Origin: Methanomassiliicoccales archaeon
GTDB lineage: Archaea; Thermoplasmatota; Thermoplasmata; Methanomassiliicoccales; JACIVX01
Reading direction: 5' to 3'
Length of the DNA: 43,669 bases
NCBI GenBank assembly: GCA_029907465.1
Contig: JARYLV010000015.1
Span: 1-43,669, forward strand
Within the stretch, counting starts at the first letter, position 1, and every line of letters starts with the position of its first letter. The position numbers and the translations under genes were made by a program. Below are positions 24,767 to 33,773 of this stretch, in pieces. Below the pieces are notes generated by a model. It was not told where the DNA came from, made no database searches, and saw nothing but the letters and a program-made list of their open reading frames with translations.

Positions 24767-26131
24767 TCAATCATTGAACCTTTGAATGATCTCCTGAAGA
24801 GCCGCTTTGAATTCCGCAAAGTAGCGTTTCGCGACCGCCTCGGATATGCCCTCGACGATAAGACGAAAGATCGGCTCGGTACCAGATGGTCTGAGGAGCA
24901 CCCAACCATCGTCGAAGAAAATCTTGATGCCATCTGTCCTATCAATCTTTTTTTCACGAAAGAGGTCGCCCACCTCTGCCAGGACATCCTGCTTGATCTC
25001 GTTTCTGCATTCGACTTTACCCTTGATTAAGGAGTACTGGGGTATTTCATCCAAAAGTCTAGACAATCTCCCTTCCTTCGCCACTACCTCAAGCATCTTC
25101 GCAGCGGTCATGAGGCCATCACGACAATACTGGTGCTCAGGGAATATCAGGCCACCATTCTCTTCGCCACCGAAGACGGCCCCTGTGCTCTTCATCTCCC
25201 TCGCGACGATCGGGGCGCCGACTTTCGTGTATTTTATCTGACCTCCCGCTGCGATGACGACGTCCTCAACGCAACGCGAAGTACTCACAGGTGTGACAAC
25301 AAGACCTCCTCCTCTTGATCTAACAATACTTCGCGCAATCAGCGCAAGACTTCGATCACCATGCACAAAATTCCCATTCTCATCGATGAAAATAGTTCGA
25401 TCAGCATCGCCATCGTGTGCAATCCCAAGATCCGCAGAGGTCTTCTTCACAAGTGCAATCAAATCCGAAAGATTCTCTTCTGTTGGTTCACTCAGCCGAC
25501 CTGGAAAAGTCCCCTGTGGGTTGCAGTTGAGCGTGATGGCCCGGACCCCGAGCGATTCGAGAAGCTTGGGCGTTGTGACGGAGCCTGCGCCATTCGCGCA
25601 ATCGACGACGACCGTCATCGACGCCTTTCGAATCGCATCCCTATCAACATGTCCTGCGACCGCGTCAAGATATAAATTGGAGGCGTCTGATCGATAATGC
25701 AATGATCCGACCCTGTCCCATTCTTTGACGGCAAAGGAACGGTCAAAAAAGATCTTCTCAATCCTCTCTTCGTCTTCTCTTGCCATTTCTGTGCCATCTG
25801 CCGCGATACACTTAATGCCGTTGAACTCTGGTGGATTGTGAGATGCCGTGATCACAACACCGCCATCTAATCCTCGTGCCCTGACATAGTACTGGAGCGC
25901 CGGCGTTGGGAGCATCCCAAGATCAAACACCTGCACACCCGTTGACATCAACCCTGCAGACACGGCACACTTGAGCATTTCTCCAGAGATGCGTGAATCC
26001 ATTCCGACCGCAAGCTTTCCTCCGATCGCAGTGCCAATAGCCTTGCCTAAATCCATTGCGAGCTCGGTGCTCAATTCCGAGTTGACAATTCCCCGTACGC
26101 CGTTCGTCCCGAAGAGTCTCCGCGTCACCAA
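24767..26131 (-). CDS. glmM: Phosphoglucosamine mutase / phosphohexomutase, copy 1
   Basis: 454 residues of the alpha-D-phosphohexomutase family. The phosphoserine is S97 in TASHNPP, the Mg2+ loop is DGDADR (240-245) and the sugar-binding loop is GEENGG (322-327). The phosphate loop is RPSGTEP (414-420). Archaeal GlmM interconverts glucosamine-6- and glucosamine-1-phosphate; related enzymes act on mannose or glucose phosphates. TTG 26131 or GTG 26128 starts the protein just after the DUF47 stop, with GAGGTAGGGG upstream. Specificity between GlmM and phosphoglucomutase/phosphomannomutase is not certain. A second paralogue with a different sugar loop is at 41288. Confidence 0.88.
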   Translation of the reverse strand: MVTRRLFGTNGVRGIVNSELSTELAMDLGKAIGTAIGGKLAVGMDSRISGEMLKCAVSAGLMSTGVQVFDLGMLPTPALQYYVRARGLDGGVVITASHNPPEFNGIKCIAADGTEMAREDEERIEKIFFDRSFAVKEWDRVGSLHYRSDASNLYLDAVAGHVDRDAIRKASMTVVVDCANGAGSVTTPKLLESLGVRAITLNCNPQGTFPGRLSEPTEENLSDLIALVKKTSADLGIAHDGDADRTIFIDENGNFVHGDRSLALIARSIVRSRGGGLVVTPVSTSRCVEDVVIAAGGQIKYTKVGAPIVAREMKSTGAVFGGEENGGLIFPEHQYCRDGLMTAAKMLEVVAKEGRLSRLLDEIPQYSLIKGKVECRNEIKQDVLAEVGDLFREKKIDRTDGIKIFFDDGWVLLRPSGTEPIFRLIVEGISEAVAKRYFAEFKAALQEIIQRFND

Positions 26132-26138
26132 CGATCCC

Positions 26139-26825
26139 CTACCTCGCGCGGTGCTGTTCTGCTGTTAGAAGTATGTGTATAATGTCCGCCGCATCTTTGC
26201 AGCTGTCAGCCGAATTCTCGATTCCATGCAGTATATCTCTCATGAGGAAAATCGCCCTGGGATCCATTTCTGCAAAAAGGATCTGTTTCTTCGTGTCGAA
26301 ATACATATCATCAAGGTTGTGTTCCGCAGTCTCAACCTCGCGCTCGTGCTTGACAACCTCCTCCTCATTAACACCGAGGTTATCGATACTCATTTTCAGC
26401 ATCCGTGTCGCGCGCTCAAGTTCAGCCGTCATCGCATGGTACTTCTCCCATAGAGACTTCGGCACCTCCACGCCCGCTTCGATTACCATCCGTAAATTCA
26501 ACGCTGCCTCTTTGCCCCAATCCGCCACGTAGTCCATCCTGCGCACAAGATGCATCAAATCCTCTCTCTCCCTCGCATCGAGATCGCCCTTGCTGAGCTC
26601 CTCGCTAATCGTCGACTCATAGAAATCTGCTTCTTTTTCGGAGACGAGAAGCCTCTGTATCGCCTCAAGCGCCTTCGCCCTTTCACCATCACCGATCGCT
26701 GCAATCGCCCTGTTGAGTTCCGCGATCGTGTCGCTCACGCGGAGCGCATGATTTCTAATCCCGTTCATCACCACAGACTCACGACGTTTGCTGAACCAAT
26801 CCAATAGTGATCTCTTTTCACTCAA
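26139..26825 (-). CDS. DUF47 / PhoU-like protein (TIGR00153 family)
   Basis: 228 residues, almost entirely helical, with the PhoU-like DUF47 pattern (WFSKRRE near the start; repeated E/D-rich helices; TKKQILFAEMDP). DUF47 proteins usually accompany Pit-type phosphate transporters and are thought to regulate them. Here it follows an ABC transporter instead. The start is TTG 26825, overlapping the ABC ATPase stop by eight bases and preceded by GGAGG with about 8-base spacing. The context suggests regulation of the adjacent ABC importer or of phosphate uptake elsewhere. This is inference. Confidence 0.85.
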   Translation of the reverse strand: MSEKRSLLDWFSKRRESVVMNGIRNHALRVSDTIAELNRAIAAIGDGERAKALEAIQRLLVSEKEADFYESTISEELSKGDLDAREREDLMHLVRRMDYVADWGKEAALNLRMVIEAGVEVPKSLWEKYHAMTAELERATRMLKMSIDNLGVNEEEVVKHEREVETAEHNLDDMYFDTKKQILFAEMDPRAIFLMRDILHGIENSADSCKDAADIIHILLTAEQHRAR

Positions 26826-27903
26826 GACTTATCGCCTCCTCGATCCCGCCCGGGCCTCTCGCGAACACGAGCGCCGAGTCCTTTTCGAATGATAAATGAA
26901 TTTCATCCCCAATATTATATTCACGTTTTTTCGACGTCGGGATGTCAAATTCAATGGTTTCCTCCGTTCTTGCCTTGGCAATCACACGAATAAAGGTGCC
27001 AATATATCTCATATCGGTAATGACCGCCTCGATCCCGTGTTCAGACGAAAAGAGATTCTCCGGTCTGATTGAGACAACGACAGCATCCCCCTCCCTGAAA
27101 TCTGAAGAAGAGGCAACAATCGCCGTTCCGTCTCTCAATTCAACCTCCGTCTCGTTTTCACAAGTACGTGTTACCCAGCCTTCAAGCAAATTCGTTTCTC
27201 CAATGAAATTGGCCGTGAAAATATTCTGTGGTCTTGTATAAATTTTCATCGGCGTTCCGATTTCAACGATTCTCCCGCTTCTCATGACCACAATTCTGTC
27301 TGAAACACTCATCGCCTCTTCCTGGTCGTGAGTTACATGAAGTGCCGTGAGACCGAGGGACTTGACGAGTCTTCTGAGTTCATATCTTAAGTCAACCCTA
27401 ACCCTTGCATCAAGCGCAGAAAGCGGTTCGTCAAGAAGGAGGAGTTTCGCACCTGTTGACAGGGCGCGTGCAAGCGAAACTTTTTGTTGCTCCCCACCAC
27501 AGAGGGAAGGAGGGAACATCTTCATCTTGTCGAGCAACTTGACAAGATCGAGATACTGCCGCGGTATTTTTTCCAGTTCCTCTTGATCGGCACCCTTGAC
27601 CCTGAGACCGTAAGCGACATTGTCATAAACATCGAGATGCGGGAAAAGAGCGATGTTCTGGAAGACGTATCCAATATCGCGTTCTTCTATTGGTACGCCC
27701 CTCATATTCTTGCCGTCAATGAACACCTCACCGGAACTGGGTTCGAAGATGCCTGCGATGATTTTCACGAGTGTTGTCTTACCACATCCAGAAGGGCCAA
27801 GGATCGTCACATATTCCCTGTCCTCAATCCTCAAATTGACGTCCTCCGCTGCAGTAACACGCCCCCACTTCATCGTGACGTTCCTTAATTCGACCGTCGG
27901 CAT
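26818..27903 (-). CDS. ABC importer ATP-binding protein (CysA/PotA-like), second ATPase
   Basis: 361 residues. Walker A is GPSGCGKTT (36-44), Q-loop FQNIALFPH, signature LCGGEQQ (134-140) with Cys in place of the usual Ser, Walker B LLLLDEP and switch His in HVTHDQEE. A TOBE-like C-terminal domain (about 240-355) is typical of ATPases serving sulfate, molybdate, iron, thiamine or polyamine importers. It lies one base after the other ATPase gene of the same operon, so the pair probably forms a heterodimer. The single Ser-to-Cys change in the signature may be neutral. Substrate unknown. Confidence 0.9.
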   Translation of the reverse strand: MPTVELRNVTMKWGRVTAAEDVNLRIEDREYVTILGPSGCGKTTLVKIIAGIFEPSSGEVFIDGKNMRGVPIEERDIGYVFQNIALFPHLDVYDNVAYGLRVKGADQEELEKIPRQYLDLVKLLDKMKMFPPSLCGGEQQKVSLARALSTGAKLLLLDEPLSALDARVRVDLRYELRRLVKSLGLTALHVTHDQEEAMSVSDRIVVMRSGRIVEIGTPMKIYTRPQNIFTANFIGETNLLEGWVTRTCENETEVELRDGTAIVASSSDFREGDAVVVSIRPENLFSSEHGIEAVITDMRYIGTFIRVIAKARTEETIEFDIPTSKKREYNIGDEIHLSFEKDSALVFARGPGGIEEAISLE

Positions 27904-27904
27904 C

Positions 27905-28996
27905 TCATTCCACCTTCAACTCCTCATCAAGGTTGCATTTCTCGAGTGAAAAGATAGAGGCCTTCTCGGCATCCCAGCGTATACCGACCTCGTCTCCTAC
28001 CTTGATCTTATCGAGGAATTTCGCTGGCATCTTAGACGAACATCGCCCCGTTTCCTTGATCGAGATGTCAACAAAGAGATTGCGCCCTTCGAACAAAATC
28101 CGCTCGACCGTGCCAGTCAAATAACCATCACTGGATTTCACGATCTCGGTGTTGCCGACCTTAACCGCTATAGCAACGCAGTCGCCTGGTTTGAAATTCG
28201 AACGCCGGGCAGGCATTACCCTCCCCCTATCATCTTTGATGAGCGTCACATCACTATTGCTCACAACGGTGCCTCTAAAGAAATTCGACTGGCCGACAAA
28301 ATTTGCCACAAACGGTGAATCTGGGTGATCAAAGATCTCCTCGGGCGTACCAATCTGTGCAATCTTTCCCTTCCTGATCACTGCAATTCGATCAGCCATG
28401 ACCAATGCCTCTTCTTGATCATGAGTCACATGAATCGTCGTGATGCCGAGGGACTTTGCGAGGGAACGGAGCTCCCGACGCAGACCTAATCGCAGCCGCG
28501 CGTCGAGAGCCCGAAGTGGTTCATCCAGTAGGAGAACTTCCGCACCCGATGCGAGTGCCCTTGCGAGTGCTGTGCGCTGCTGCATCCCCCCACTTAATTC
28601 TCTCGGATATGCGTCGGCTCGGCGCGAGAGACGGACGAGGTCAAGCATCTCGGCCAATGTCCGCTTTTTCATTTCCTCTGGCCAGTCCCTGATGTCGGGC
28701 CCAAAAATGATATTCTCTGCGACCGTCATATGAGGGAAGAGCGAGTATGTCTGTGACAAGAAAACCGCCTTCCGGTATTCTGGTTCCACGTGTGTCACCT
28801 CTCTACCATTGAAATAAATCTTCCCAGAGTCGGGGCTTGTAAGGCCAGCGATGATCCTCAAAGTCGTCGTTTTGCCAGCTCCGGTTGGTCCGAGGAGACA
28901 TAGATACTCCCCGTTGTGAACAGTGAGATCGAGATTATCGAGAGCCTGAGTGGAACCGTAAGATTTGCTGATACGTTCGAGTCGTATCTCAGGCAT
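27905..28996 (-). CDS. ABC importer ATP-binding protein, first ATPase
   Basis: 363 residues. Walker A is GPTGAGKTT (36-44), the Q-loop is LSQTYSLFPH, the signature LSGGMQQ (134-140) is canonical and Walker B is VLLLDEP, with HVTHDQEEA. A C-terminal TOBE-type domain follows from about 240. It starts directly after the fused permease stop and ends directly before the second ATPase. Two different ATPases with one two-domain permease imply an asymmetric importer. No substrate-binding protein is encoded next to it. Confidence 0.9.
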   Translation of the reverse strand: MPEIRLERISKSYGSTQALDNLDLTVHNGEYLCLLGPTGAGKTTTLRIIAGLTSPDSGKIYFNGREVTHVEPEYRKAVFLSQTYSLFPHMTVAENIIFGPDIRDWPEEMKKRTLAEMLDLVRLSRRADAYPRELSGGMQQRTALARALASGAEVLLLDEPLRALDARLRLGLRRELRSLAKSLGITTIHVTHDQEEALVMADRIAVIRKGKIAQIGTPEEIFDHPDSPFVANFVGQSNFFRGTVVSNSDVTLIKDDRGRVMPARRSNFKPGDCVAIAVKVGNTEIVKSSDGYLTGTVERILFEGRNLFVDISIKETGRCSSKMPAKFLDKIKVGDEVGIRWDAEKASIFSLEKCNLDEELKVE

Positions 28997-30649
28997 CTAG
29001 ACAGTCCTCCTCTTCCTTCTCGTGAGGTAACGCAGTAGGAGCATTGCAGCGTAGGACACGGAAATGAGCGCGATGCAAGCCAGACCAGCAAGGTAGTATT
29101 CCTGGCCTTTCACAAGCTCAACGATATAAACAGGTGCGGTCAACGCCTCGCTGACGACCGCCTGCGTCGCACCGGTCTCACCGAGACTTCTGGTAAAGGC
29201 CATGATCGAACCAGCGAGGATGGAGCTCTTGATCATTGGATAAAGCACACGACGGAATGCCTGGATCGGTTTCGCGCCGAGCGTCCTCGCAGTTTCTTCA
29301 TACGAGGGGTCGATCTCTTCGATCGCACCAGCAACATTCCTGACGACGAGGGGATATGTGAAAGCGACGTGAGCCATGATGATGAGCAGTGTCGGAATGG
29401 CAGGAATGAAGGGTTGGTCACTGTAGAATTGACCGAGGGAGAACCCTAGCGCTGCCGTTGGGACGATCAAGGGCACATTGACAAGGACATCGAGTGCGCT
29501 TGATAGTTTCCTTGATTCACTCCTCACGATGAAAAACGCAAGCGGAATCCCAAAAGAGAGGTCGATGAGGGTCACGATGAATGCGATCCCGAAGGAATAG
29601 ATGAGGCTGCTCCAGAACCCGCCCCAGTCACCACTAGTTGGTGAAGCCGTTGCGACAAAAGAAAAAATGAAAAAAGAGGGGAGCAAAACGAAGAAAACAA
29701 GAAAAATGAGAGAGAGCGCGTCTTTCATCTTCGGGGCGAAGCCCCGACTCAAAATCTTTTCTGGTCGGGGCCAGACCTTCCCGAACGGCAATCTCACCTT
29801 CATCACGATGACCTTCAATATAGCGAGAAGAACGAGTGCGATGATGATGAGCAAAATACTGACGAACGATAGTTGCGGGATCAACTCAGGATGAGTCACT
29901 GACAGTCTCTTCCATTCACCTATGAGAGTTGGGCCTGTGTTGAACCCAGCCGCATTCGCCATCGTCGCGAGCGCGATCATCGTTCCGCCTGTTTCGCTCA
30001 GACTGCGAGAAAAACAAAGAATGATGCCGGTCACGAGACCTGCCCTGAAAAGGGGAAGGGTGATGGTCCTTGCCGCGGTCAGCTTGCTTGCACCGAGCGT
30101 CTGTCCTGCGATTTCATATGTGACGTCGATCTGTTCGAGAATCGCTGCAAGTGATCTTACCATGTAGGGATAAGAGAAGACGATGTGCAGGAGAATGACG
30201 AGGAGCATAGGCGACGAGATTGCTCCGAGTGCGAAGGGCGGTGTCTCGACCGAGGGGGACGTCGTTGCCCAGAAAATTGCGCTCGAGAAACCGAGTGCAG
30301 CGGTGGGAACAGCGAGTGGCATATCGATCAATGTGTCGAGGAATCTTTTGCCTCTGAACTCCTTACGCACAAGGAGCCATGCGAGGGGGAGGCCGACAAT
30401 GAAATCGACGACGGTGACGACCGCTGCGATTTCAAATGAGACAAGAATCGAGCTAAGTATGATGTTAGTTGTTTCGCGGTCACTGAGTACATTGTTTTCG
30501 ATCGCACTCCAGTGTGTGAAGACATATGAGAGGATATAGATAGTTGGGAGTATGACAAAGACGAGGAAGAAGAAAACAATGAAAGCGTTCCAGCCCCTCC
30601 GAAATGACTTTCTGCTGATGATATTGAGTATCGTGTCGCTGAAACTCAT
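28997..30649 (-). CDS. ABC importer permease with two fused transmembrane domains (FbpB/ThiP-like)
   Basis: 550 residues with about 12 predicted membrane helices in two homologous halves. Each half has an EAA-type loop that couples to the ATPases: EIAGQTLGASKLTAAR in the first, ETARTLGAKPIQAFR in the second. Fused permeases of this layout import ferric iron, thiamine, phosphonate-like or other small solutes. AGGGA lies seven bases before ATG 30649. It is first gene of an operon with two ATPases and DUF47. The absence of a binding protein in the operon is unusual for an importer; it may be encoded elsewhere. Confidence 0.9.
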   Translation of the reverse strand: MSFSDTILNIISRKSFRRGWNAFIVFFFLVFVILPTIYILSYVFTHWSAIENNVLSDRETTNIILSSILVSFEIAAVVTVVDFIVGLPLAWLLVRKEFRGKRFLDTLIDMPLAVPTAALGFSSAIFWATTSPSVETPPFALGAISSPMLLVILLHIVFSYPYMVRSLAAILEQIDVTYEIAGQTLGASKLTAARTITLPLFRAGLVTGIILCFSRSLSETGGTMIALATMANAAGFNTGPTLIGEWKRLSVTHPELIPQLSFVSILLIIIALVLLAILKVIVMKVRLPFGKVWPRPEKILSRGFAPKMKDALSLIFLVFFVLLPSFFIFSFVATASPTSGDWGGFWSSLIYSFGIAFIVTLIDLSFGIPLAFFIVRSESRKLSSALDVLVNVPLIVPTAALGFSLGQFYSDQPFIPAIPTLLIIMAHVAFTYPLVVRNVAGAIEEIDPSYEETARTLGAKPIQAFRRVLYPMIKSSILAGSIMAFTRSLGETGATQAVVSEALTAPVYIVELVKGQEYYLAGLACIALISVSYAAMLLLRYLTRRKRRTV

Positions 30650-30688
30650 CTCAGTCCCTGGTACGCATTACCCGAAACCGTTCTTAAC

Positions 30689-30700
30689 ATAAATATATAA
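30689..30700 (-). promoter_or_regulatory. TATA box of the ABC importer operon
   Basis: On the minus strand it reads TTATATATTTAT, centred about 45 bases before ATG 30649. The predicted transcription start near 30668 leaves a leader of about 19 bases with AGGGA as ribosome site. Confidence 0.55.
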
Positions 30701-30810
30701 CTTACTTGAGACTTGCATGATATCTGGACTGTCTGGACAGGAGCTCGCCAAAGAGATTCCGAGCTGGTGCGGATTTGGTCTGTACATGCGACCCACTATT
30801 AGATTTGAGA

Positions 30811-31767
30811 TCATACCAAGATCGAATTCTCCACGATCTCTCCGTCGCCCACGCGCACATTTGGCCCGACGATCGAATTCCTCACGACGGCCCCTCTTCC
30901 GACGACACTCCCTTCCATAAGCAGGCTACACGAAACCTTTGCCCCATCATGAACCACTGAGCGTCCGCAAATACAGACACAAGGACCGACAGTCGCGGAA
31001 CCGATCTCAGCATCGGTAATGAAATTCGGAGAAACGATTCTCGCCTTCGCATCGATTCTTGAATCCAAACAGACCTCGCCCCTCTCGCTGAGGAGTATCC
31101 GTTGTGCCTCGAGGAGATTTTCCCTCACACCGCAGTCAACCCAGTAGCCATCGAATGAATAACCGTAGAGGCCACGGTCAAGAATCTTCGGAAAGACTTC
31201 ACGCTCCAGTGATACAAAGCCGTCCCCAATGCAGTCGAGGATCTCTGGCTCGAAGACATAGATCCCTGCGTTGATGAGATTCGAACACGCTTCACCCGGT
31301 TTGGGCTTTTCCTGGAAGAGCTCGATCCTCTTGTCCTCTGATAAGCTAACAGCCCCAAAGGCGCTGGGATCATTTACACGCCATAAGGCAATCATGCCAA
31401 TCCCACCTTTCTGGCGGTGTTCCTCGATCATTGCTGCAACATCTATCGATGAGATGATGTCACCGTTGCACGCTACAAACGTATCATCGAGATAACGGCT
31501 TACGTTCTTCAGGGCACCGCCCGTTCCCAGCGGCTCTCGCTCCTCGACGAGGATGACTTTTCTACCATGAGTCTTTTTAAAGTAATCCTCTAGGACATCC
31601 TTTTTATAATTGACAGCGAGGAAAACTGTATCAATGTAGCGGGGAAGGGAGTCGATGATGTGCGAGATGAGCGGCTTATCGACTAAGGGGATGAGCGGTT
31701 TTGGTATTATATTTGTCAACGGTCTGAGACGTGTGCCCATCCCTCCAGCGAGGATTACTGCCTTCAT
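30811..31767 (-). CDS. NDP-sugar pyrophosphorylase with C-terminal left-handed beta-helix
   Basis: 318 residues. The N-terminal nucleotidyltransferase domain has LAGGMGTRLRPL, the activating lysine in PKPL, GTGGA (81-85) and the metal-binding Asp in CNGD (100-103). From about 235 hexapeptide-type repeats form a short left-handed beta-helix. The family makes NDP-glucose, NDP-mannose or UDP-GlcNAc for glycans and cell-surface sugars; the base and sugar used cannot be told. The short helix lacks an obvious acetyltransferase active site. ATG 31767 lies 51 bases after the LSm stop and has no clear Shine-Dalgarno, so it may be read through from the LSm promoter. Confidence 0.88.
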   Translation of the reverse strand: MKAVILAGGMGTRLRPLTNIIPKPLIPLVDKPLISHIIDSLPRYIDTVFLAVNYKKDVLEDYFKKTHGRKVILVEEREPLGTGGALKNVSRYLDDTFVACNGDIISSIDVAAMIEEHRQKGGIGMIALWRVNDPSAFGAVSLSEDKRIELFQEKPKPGEACSNLINAGIYVFEPEILDCIGDGFVSLEREVFPKILDRGLYGYSFDGYWVDCGVRENLLEAQRILLSERGEVCLDSRIDAKARIVSPNFITDAEIGSATVGPCVCICGRSVVHDGAKVSCSLLMEGSVVGRGAVVRNSIVGPNVRVGDGEIVENSILV

Positions 31768-31818
31768 GGTCTGCGAGCCACTTCGTCGGGACTACTGACC
31801 CAATATGATTGTCAAATT

Positions 31819-32034
31819 TCACAGCGGAGCGATGCTGACGACGTTGTTTCCCCTTAGTATAACAGTGCCCAAGCGCCGTGTCTGATCAGCTGTGCGCTCT
31901 TCGGTGTCTTCGAGAACCATATTCATATAATCATCATATCCCGCGAGTCTTCCTTCCAATATCCTGTTGTCCTTCAACAAGAGTGATATTTTCTTGTTCA
32001 TTGACTTCTCTAACAGCGCAAGCGGCATTACCAT
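31819..32034 (-). CDS. Sm-like archaeal protein (LSm)
   Basis: 71 residues from ATG 32034. The Sm1 part has KNRILEGRL-type residues (LKDNRILEGRLAGYD) and MNMVLED; the Sm2 part has GTVILRGNNVV, the RNA-binding Arg-Gly motif. LSm rings bind U-rich RNA and act in RNA processing. The frame is open to 32097, but a TTTAAA box at 32069-32074 predicts transcription starting near 32046. The ATG at 32034 with AAGGGAT upstream, giving the usual family length, is therefore the better start. The next gene downstream is the NDP-sugar pyrophosphorylase. Confidence 0.92.
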   Translation of the reverse strand: MVMPLALLEKSMNKKISLLLKDNRILEGRLAGYDDYMNMVLEDTEERTADQTRRLGTVILRGNNVVSIAPL

Positions 32035-32344
32035 AGTATCCCTTAATCCAGTCATCGTAGGTAAAGAATTTAAACCTTTCTTTTTGAAAAAATTCAAGGT
32101 ATTTTCTGGACGCGCAGATACCTTCTGTTAGAGGGGGCCGAGCATCCTGTAACCTGATCTATTTTCACTTAACTACAATAAGAAATCATCGAGCAAAAGA
32201 GTGTTATGTTATTAGATGCGATGACGCACAGACGATTTGACTTGGTGAAACGATATCAGAAACATTTCAGATGGAAGTAATGTCGGTATTTGAGGGATTC
32301 TACTCGCTAAGTTGACTGCGGTTTGATATCTCCAACCCATATGA
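32035..32344. other. Spacer between LSm and scpB
   Basis: About 310 bases. The part next to LSm contains its TTTAAA promoter box (32069-32074, minus strand). The remainder, 32100-32344, shows no open frame of note, no tRNA-like fold and no convincing C/D-box RNA. I see nothing else in it. Confidence 0.5.
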
Positions 32345-32854
32345 TTATTCCTGTCCGGACTTATTTACCTGGCTCTCCATCCATTTCCTGATATCCTCTT
32401 GCGTCGAGCCTGCGATGCCGAAATACTCGAGGAAACGCCTCGTCGTTCTCAGTTCGAGCGTCTGACCCTTCTTTCTCGCTGCGACCAGGCCCATAGACCT
32501 GAGCGTCTTCACGCCCTCGTACACATCTGCCCCAAGCATCTTCGCAAGGTCGCTCTGGAGTACCGGCTGATGATACGCGATCATGGCGGCGACCCTGAGC
32601 ACGCTATCAGGCAACTCCCGCTCAGCGAAGGGCGTCGCATAATCGTGATACTCTTTCCTGAGCTGCATTGAATAACGGCTGCGTATCTTGACGATTTCAA
32701 TCGCTGATTTCCGTTCATCATACTCGGCGACAAGCGTCTTCAGCGCTTTTCGAACCTGGGAGGGCGGTAACTGCGTCGCTGTGGCAATTTCGGAGACGCT
32801 GATCGGCTTCGTGGAGGAGTAAAGCACTGCTTCGACGACCCTCACAGGATCCAC
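32345..32854 (-). CDS. scpB: Segregation and condensation protein ScpB
   Basis: 169 residues with two winged-helix domains (about 1-80 and 85-150) and the family segment RVAAMIAYHQPVLQSDLAK. ScpB binds the ScpA-SMC complex in chromosome organisation. GTG 32854 lies one base after the scpA stop, with GGTGATGTGAT around it. It is the last gene of the smc-scpA-scpB operon, and the C-terminus ends in a short polar tail. Confidence 0.93.
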   Translation of the reverse strand: MDPVRVVEAVLYSSTKPISVSEIATATQLPPSQVRKALKTLVAEYDERKSAIEIVKIRSRYSMQLRKEYHDYATPFAERELPDSVLRVAAMIAYHQPVLQSDLAKMLGADVYEGVKTLRSMGLVAARKKGQTLELRTTRRFLEYFGIAGSTQEDIRKWMESQVNKSGQE

Positions 32855-32855
32855 A

Positions 32856-33773
32856 TCACATCACCGCTTCACCGTTCGAAAATGTGGTTTCAGGTGTCAC
32901 TGCATCCTCAATCGCGCCGATGTCCCACGGCACCCTGGCCTCGACGAAGATCTGGCCGTACGGTAGGTCGTCCTGCGTGAGAGAGATTTTACCCATTTTC
33001 GCGAGGAAGAGGAGTGAAACGAAGACCATGACTCGGTCTTCTTTCGATTCTTCCCAAAGGTCCTCGATGCTGATCACGCCAGGACCGCAACGCTGGATCC
33101 GTTGCCAAACGATCTCGACGTCCTTTTCGACGTCCTCAGAATGCGATTTTTCATCGAACTTGATCCCGGCCTTTTTCATCTCCTCCCTGATCGCTGCCCT
33201 CCTGAGATTCGCTTCAGCTTCTTTCCGCGCCTCATCGAAGGCGTCGAGGAGTTCGACGAGTGAGACCGGCCGTGAGCTACCACGTCTGATAGCTTCTGTA
33301 AGTTCGACATGATCCAAGATATCGCATTCAAGTGGCATCGAATCCGTTGAGTTCGTCAACATGTCAAGATGATCGAAATCCCAATCACTACAGAACAAGT
33401 CATAAGCCTCTGCTCTGCGGTGCATCTCGAGGACTTTTTCGCTTTGCAGGCGGAGGATCATCCACGCCATAAACATGAGCTTACCAGCGACAATGAAATT
33501 GATTTCCTCGTCCTGCATTTTTTCAGTGTAGAGCTTAGTGAACTGCACCAGGTCAATATCCCAAGGATCGAGATTATTCGAGATCACGAGCTCGAAGACC
33601 AACTGTACCGCCCTGTCAAGAGGATTCGTTGTGATGAGGGAGGCCTGAGACTCGGCTTGATGCAGAAGTTCAAGGTAATGGTCAATCCTCATTGCGCGAT
33701 CCCCGTCATCGATGATCGCTTTATGGAAGAGAAGGTGGTCGAGGATCGATGCTGCGTTTTCACACAACGTCAT
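32856..33773 (-). CDS. scpA: Segregation and condensation protein ScpA (kleisin)
   Basis: 305 residues. The N-terminal helix bundle that contacts the SMC neck contains PLDRAVQLVFELV and NNLDPWDIDLVQF, the classic ScpA motif. A central Glu/Lys-rich linker (about 180-225) and a C-terminal winged helix (FVSLLFLAKMGKISL) that binds the SMC head follow. The ATG overlaps the smc stop by four bases. An N-terminal extension of about 25 residues precedes the usual start; internal ATG codons exist, but the overlap favours 33773. Confidence 0.94.
   Translation of the reverse strand: MTLCENAASILDHLLFHKAIIDDGDRAMRIDHYLELLHQAESQASLITTNPLDRAVQLVFELVISNNLDPWDIDLVQFTKLYTEKMQDEEINFIVAGKLMFMAWMILRLQSEKVLEMHRRAEAYDLFCSDWDFDHLDMLTNSTDSMPLECDILDHVELTEAIRRGSSRPVSLVELLDAFDEARKEAEANLRRAAIREEMKKAGIKFDEKSHSEDVEKDVEIVWQRIQRCGPGVISIEDLWEESKEDRVMVFVSLLFLAKMGKISLTQDDLPYGQIFVEARVPWDIGAIEDAVTPETTFSNGEAVM

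Noticed and set aside
32210-32260. Possible C/D-box RNA (GCGATGA box) in the LSm-scpB spacer
   Set aside because: The C box has a mismatch and no CTGA D box or guide spacing could be found.
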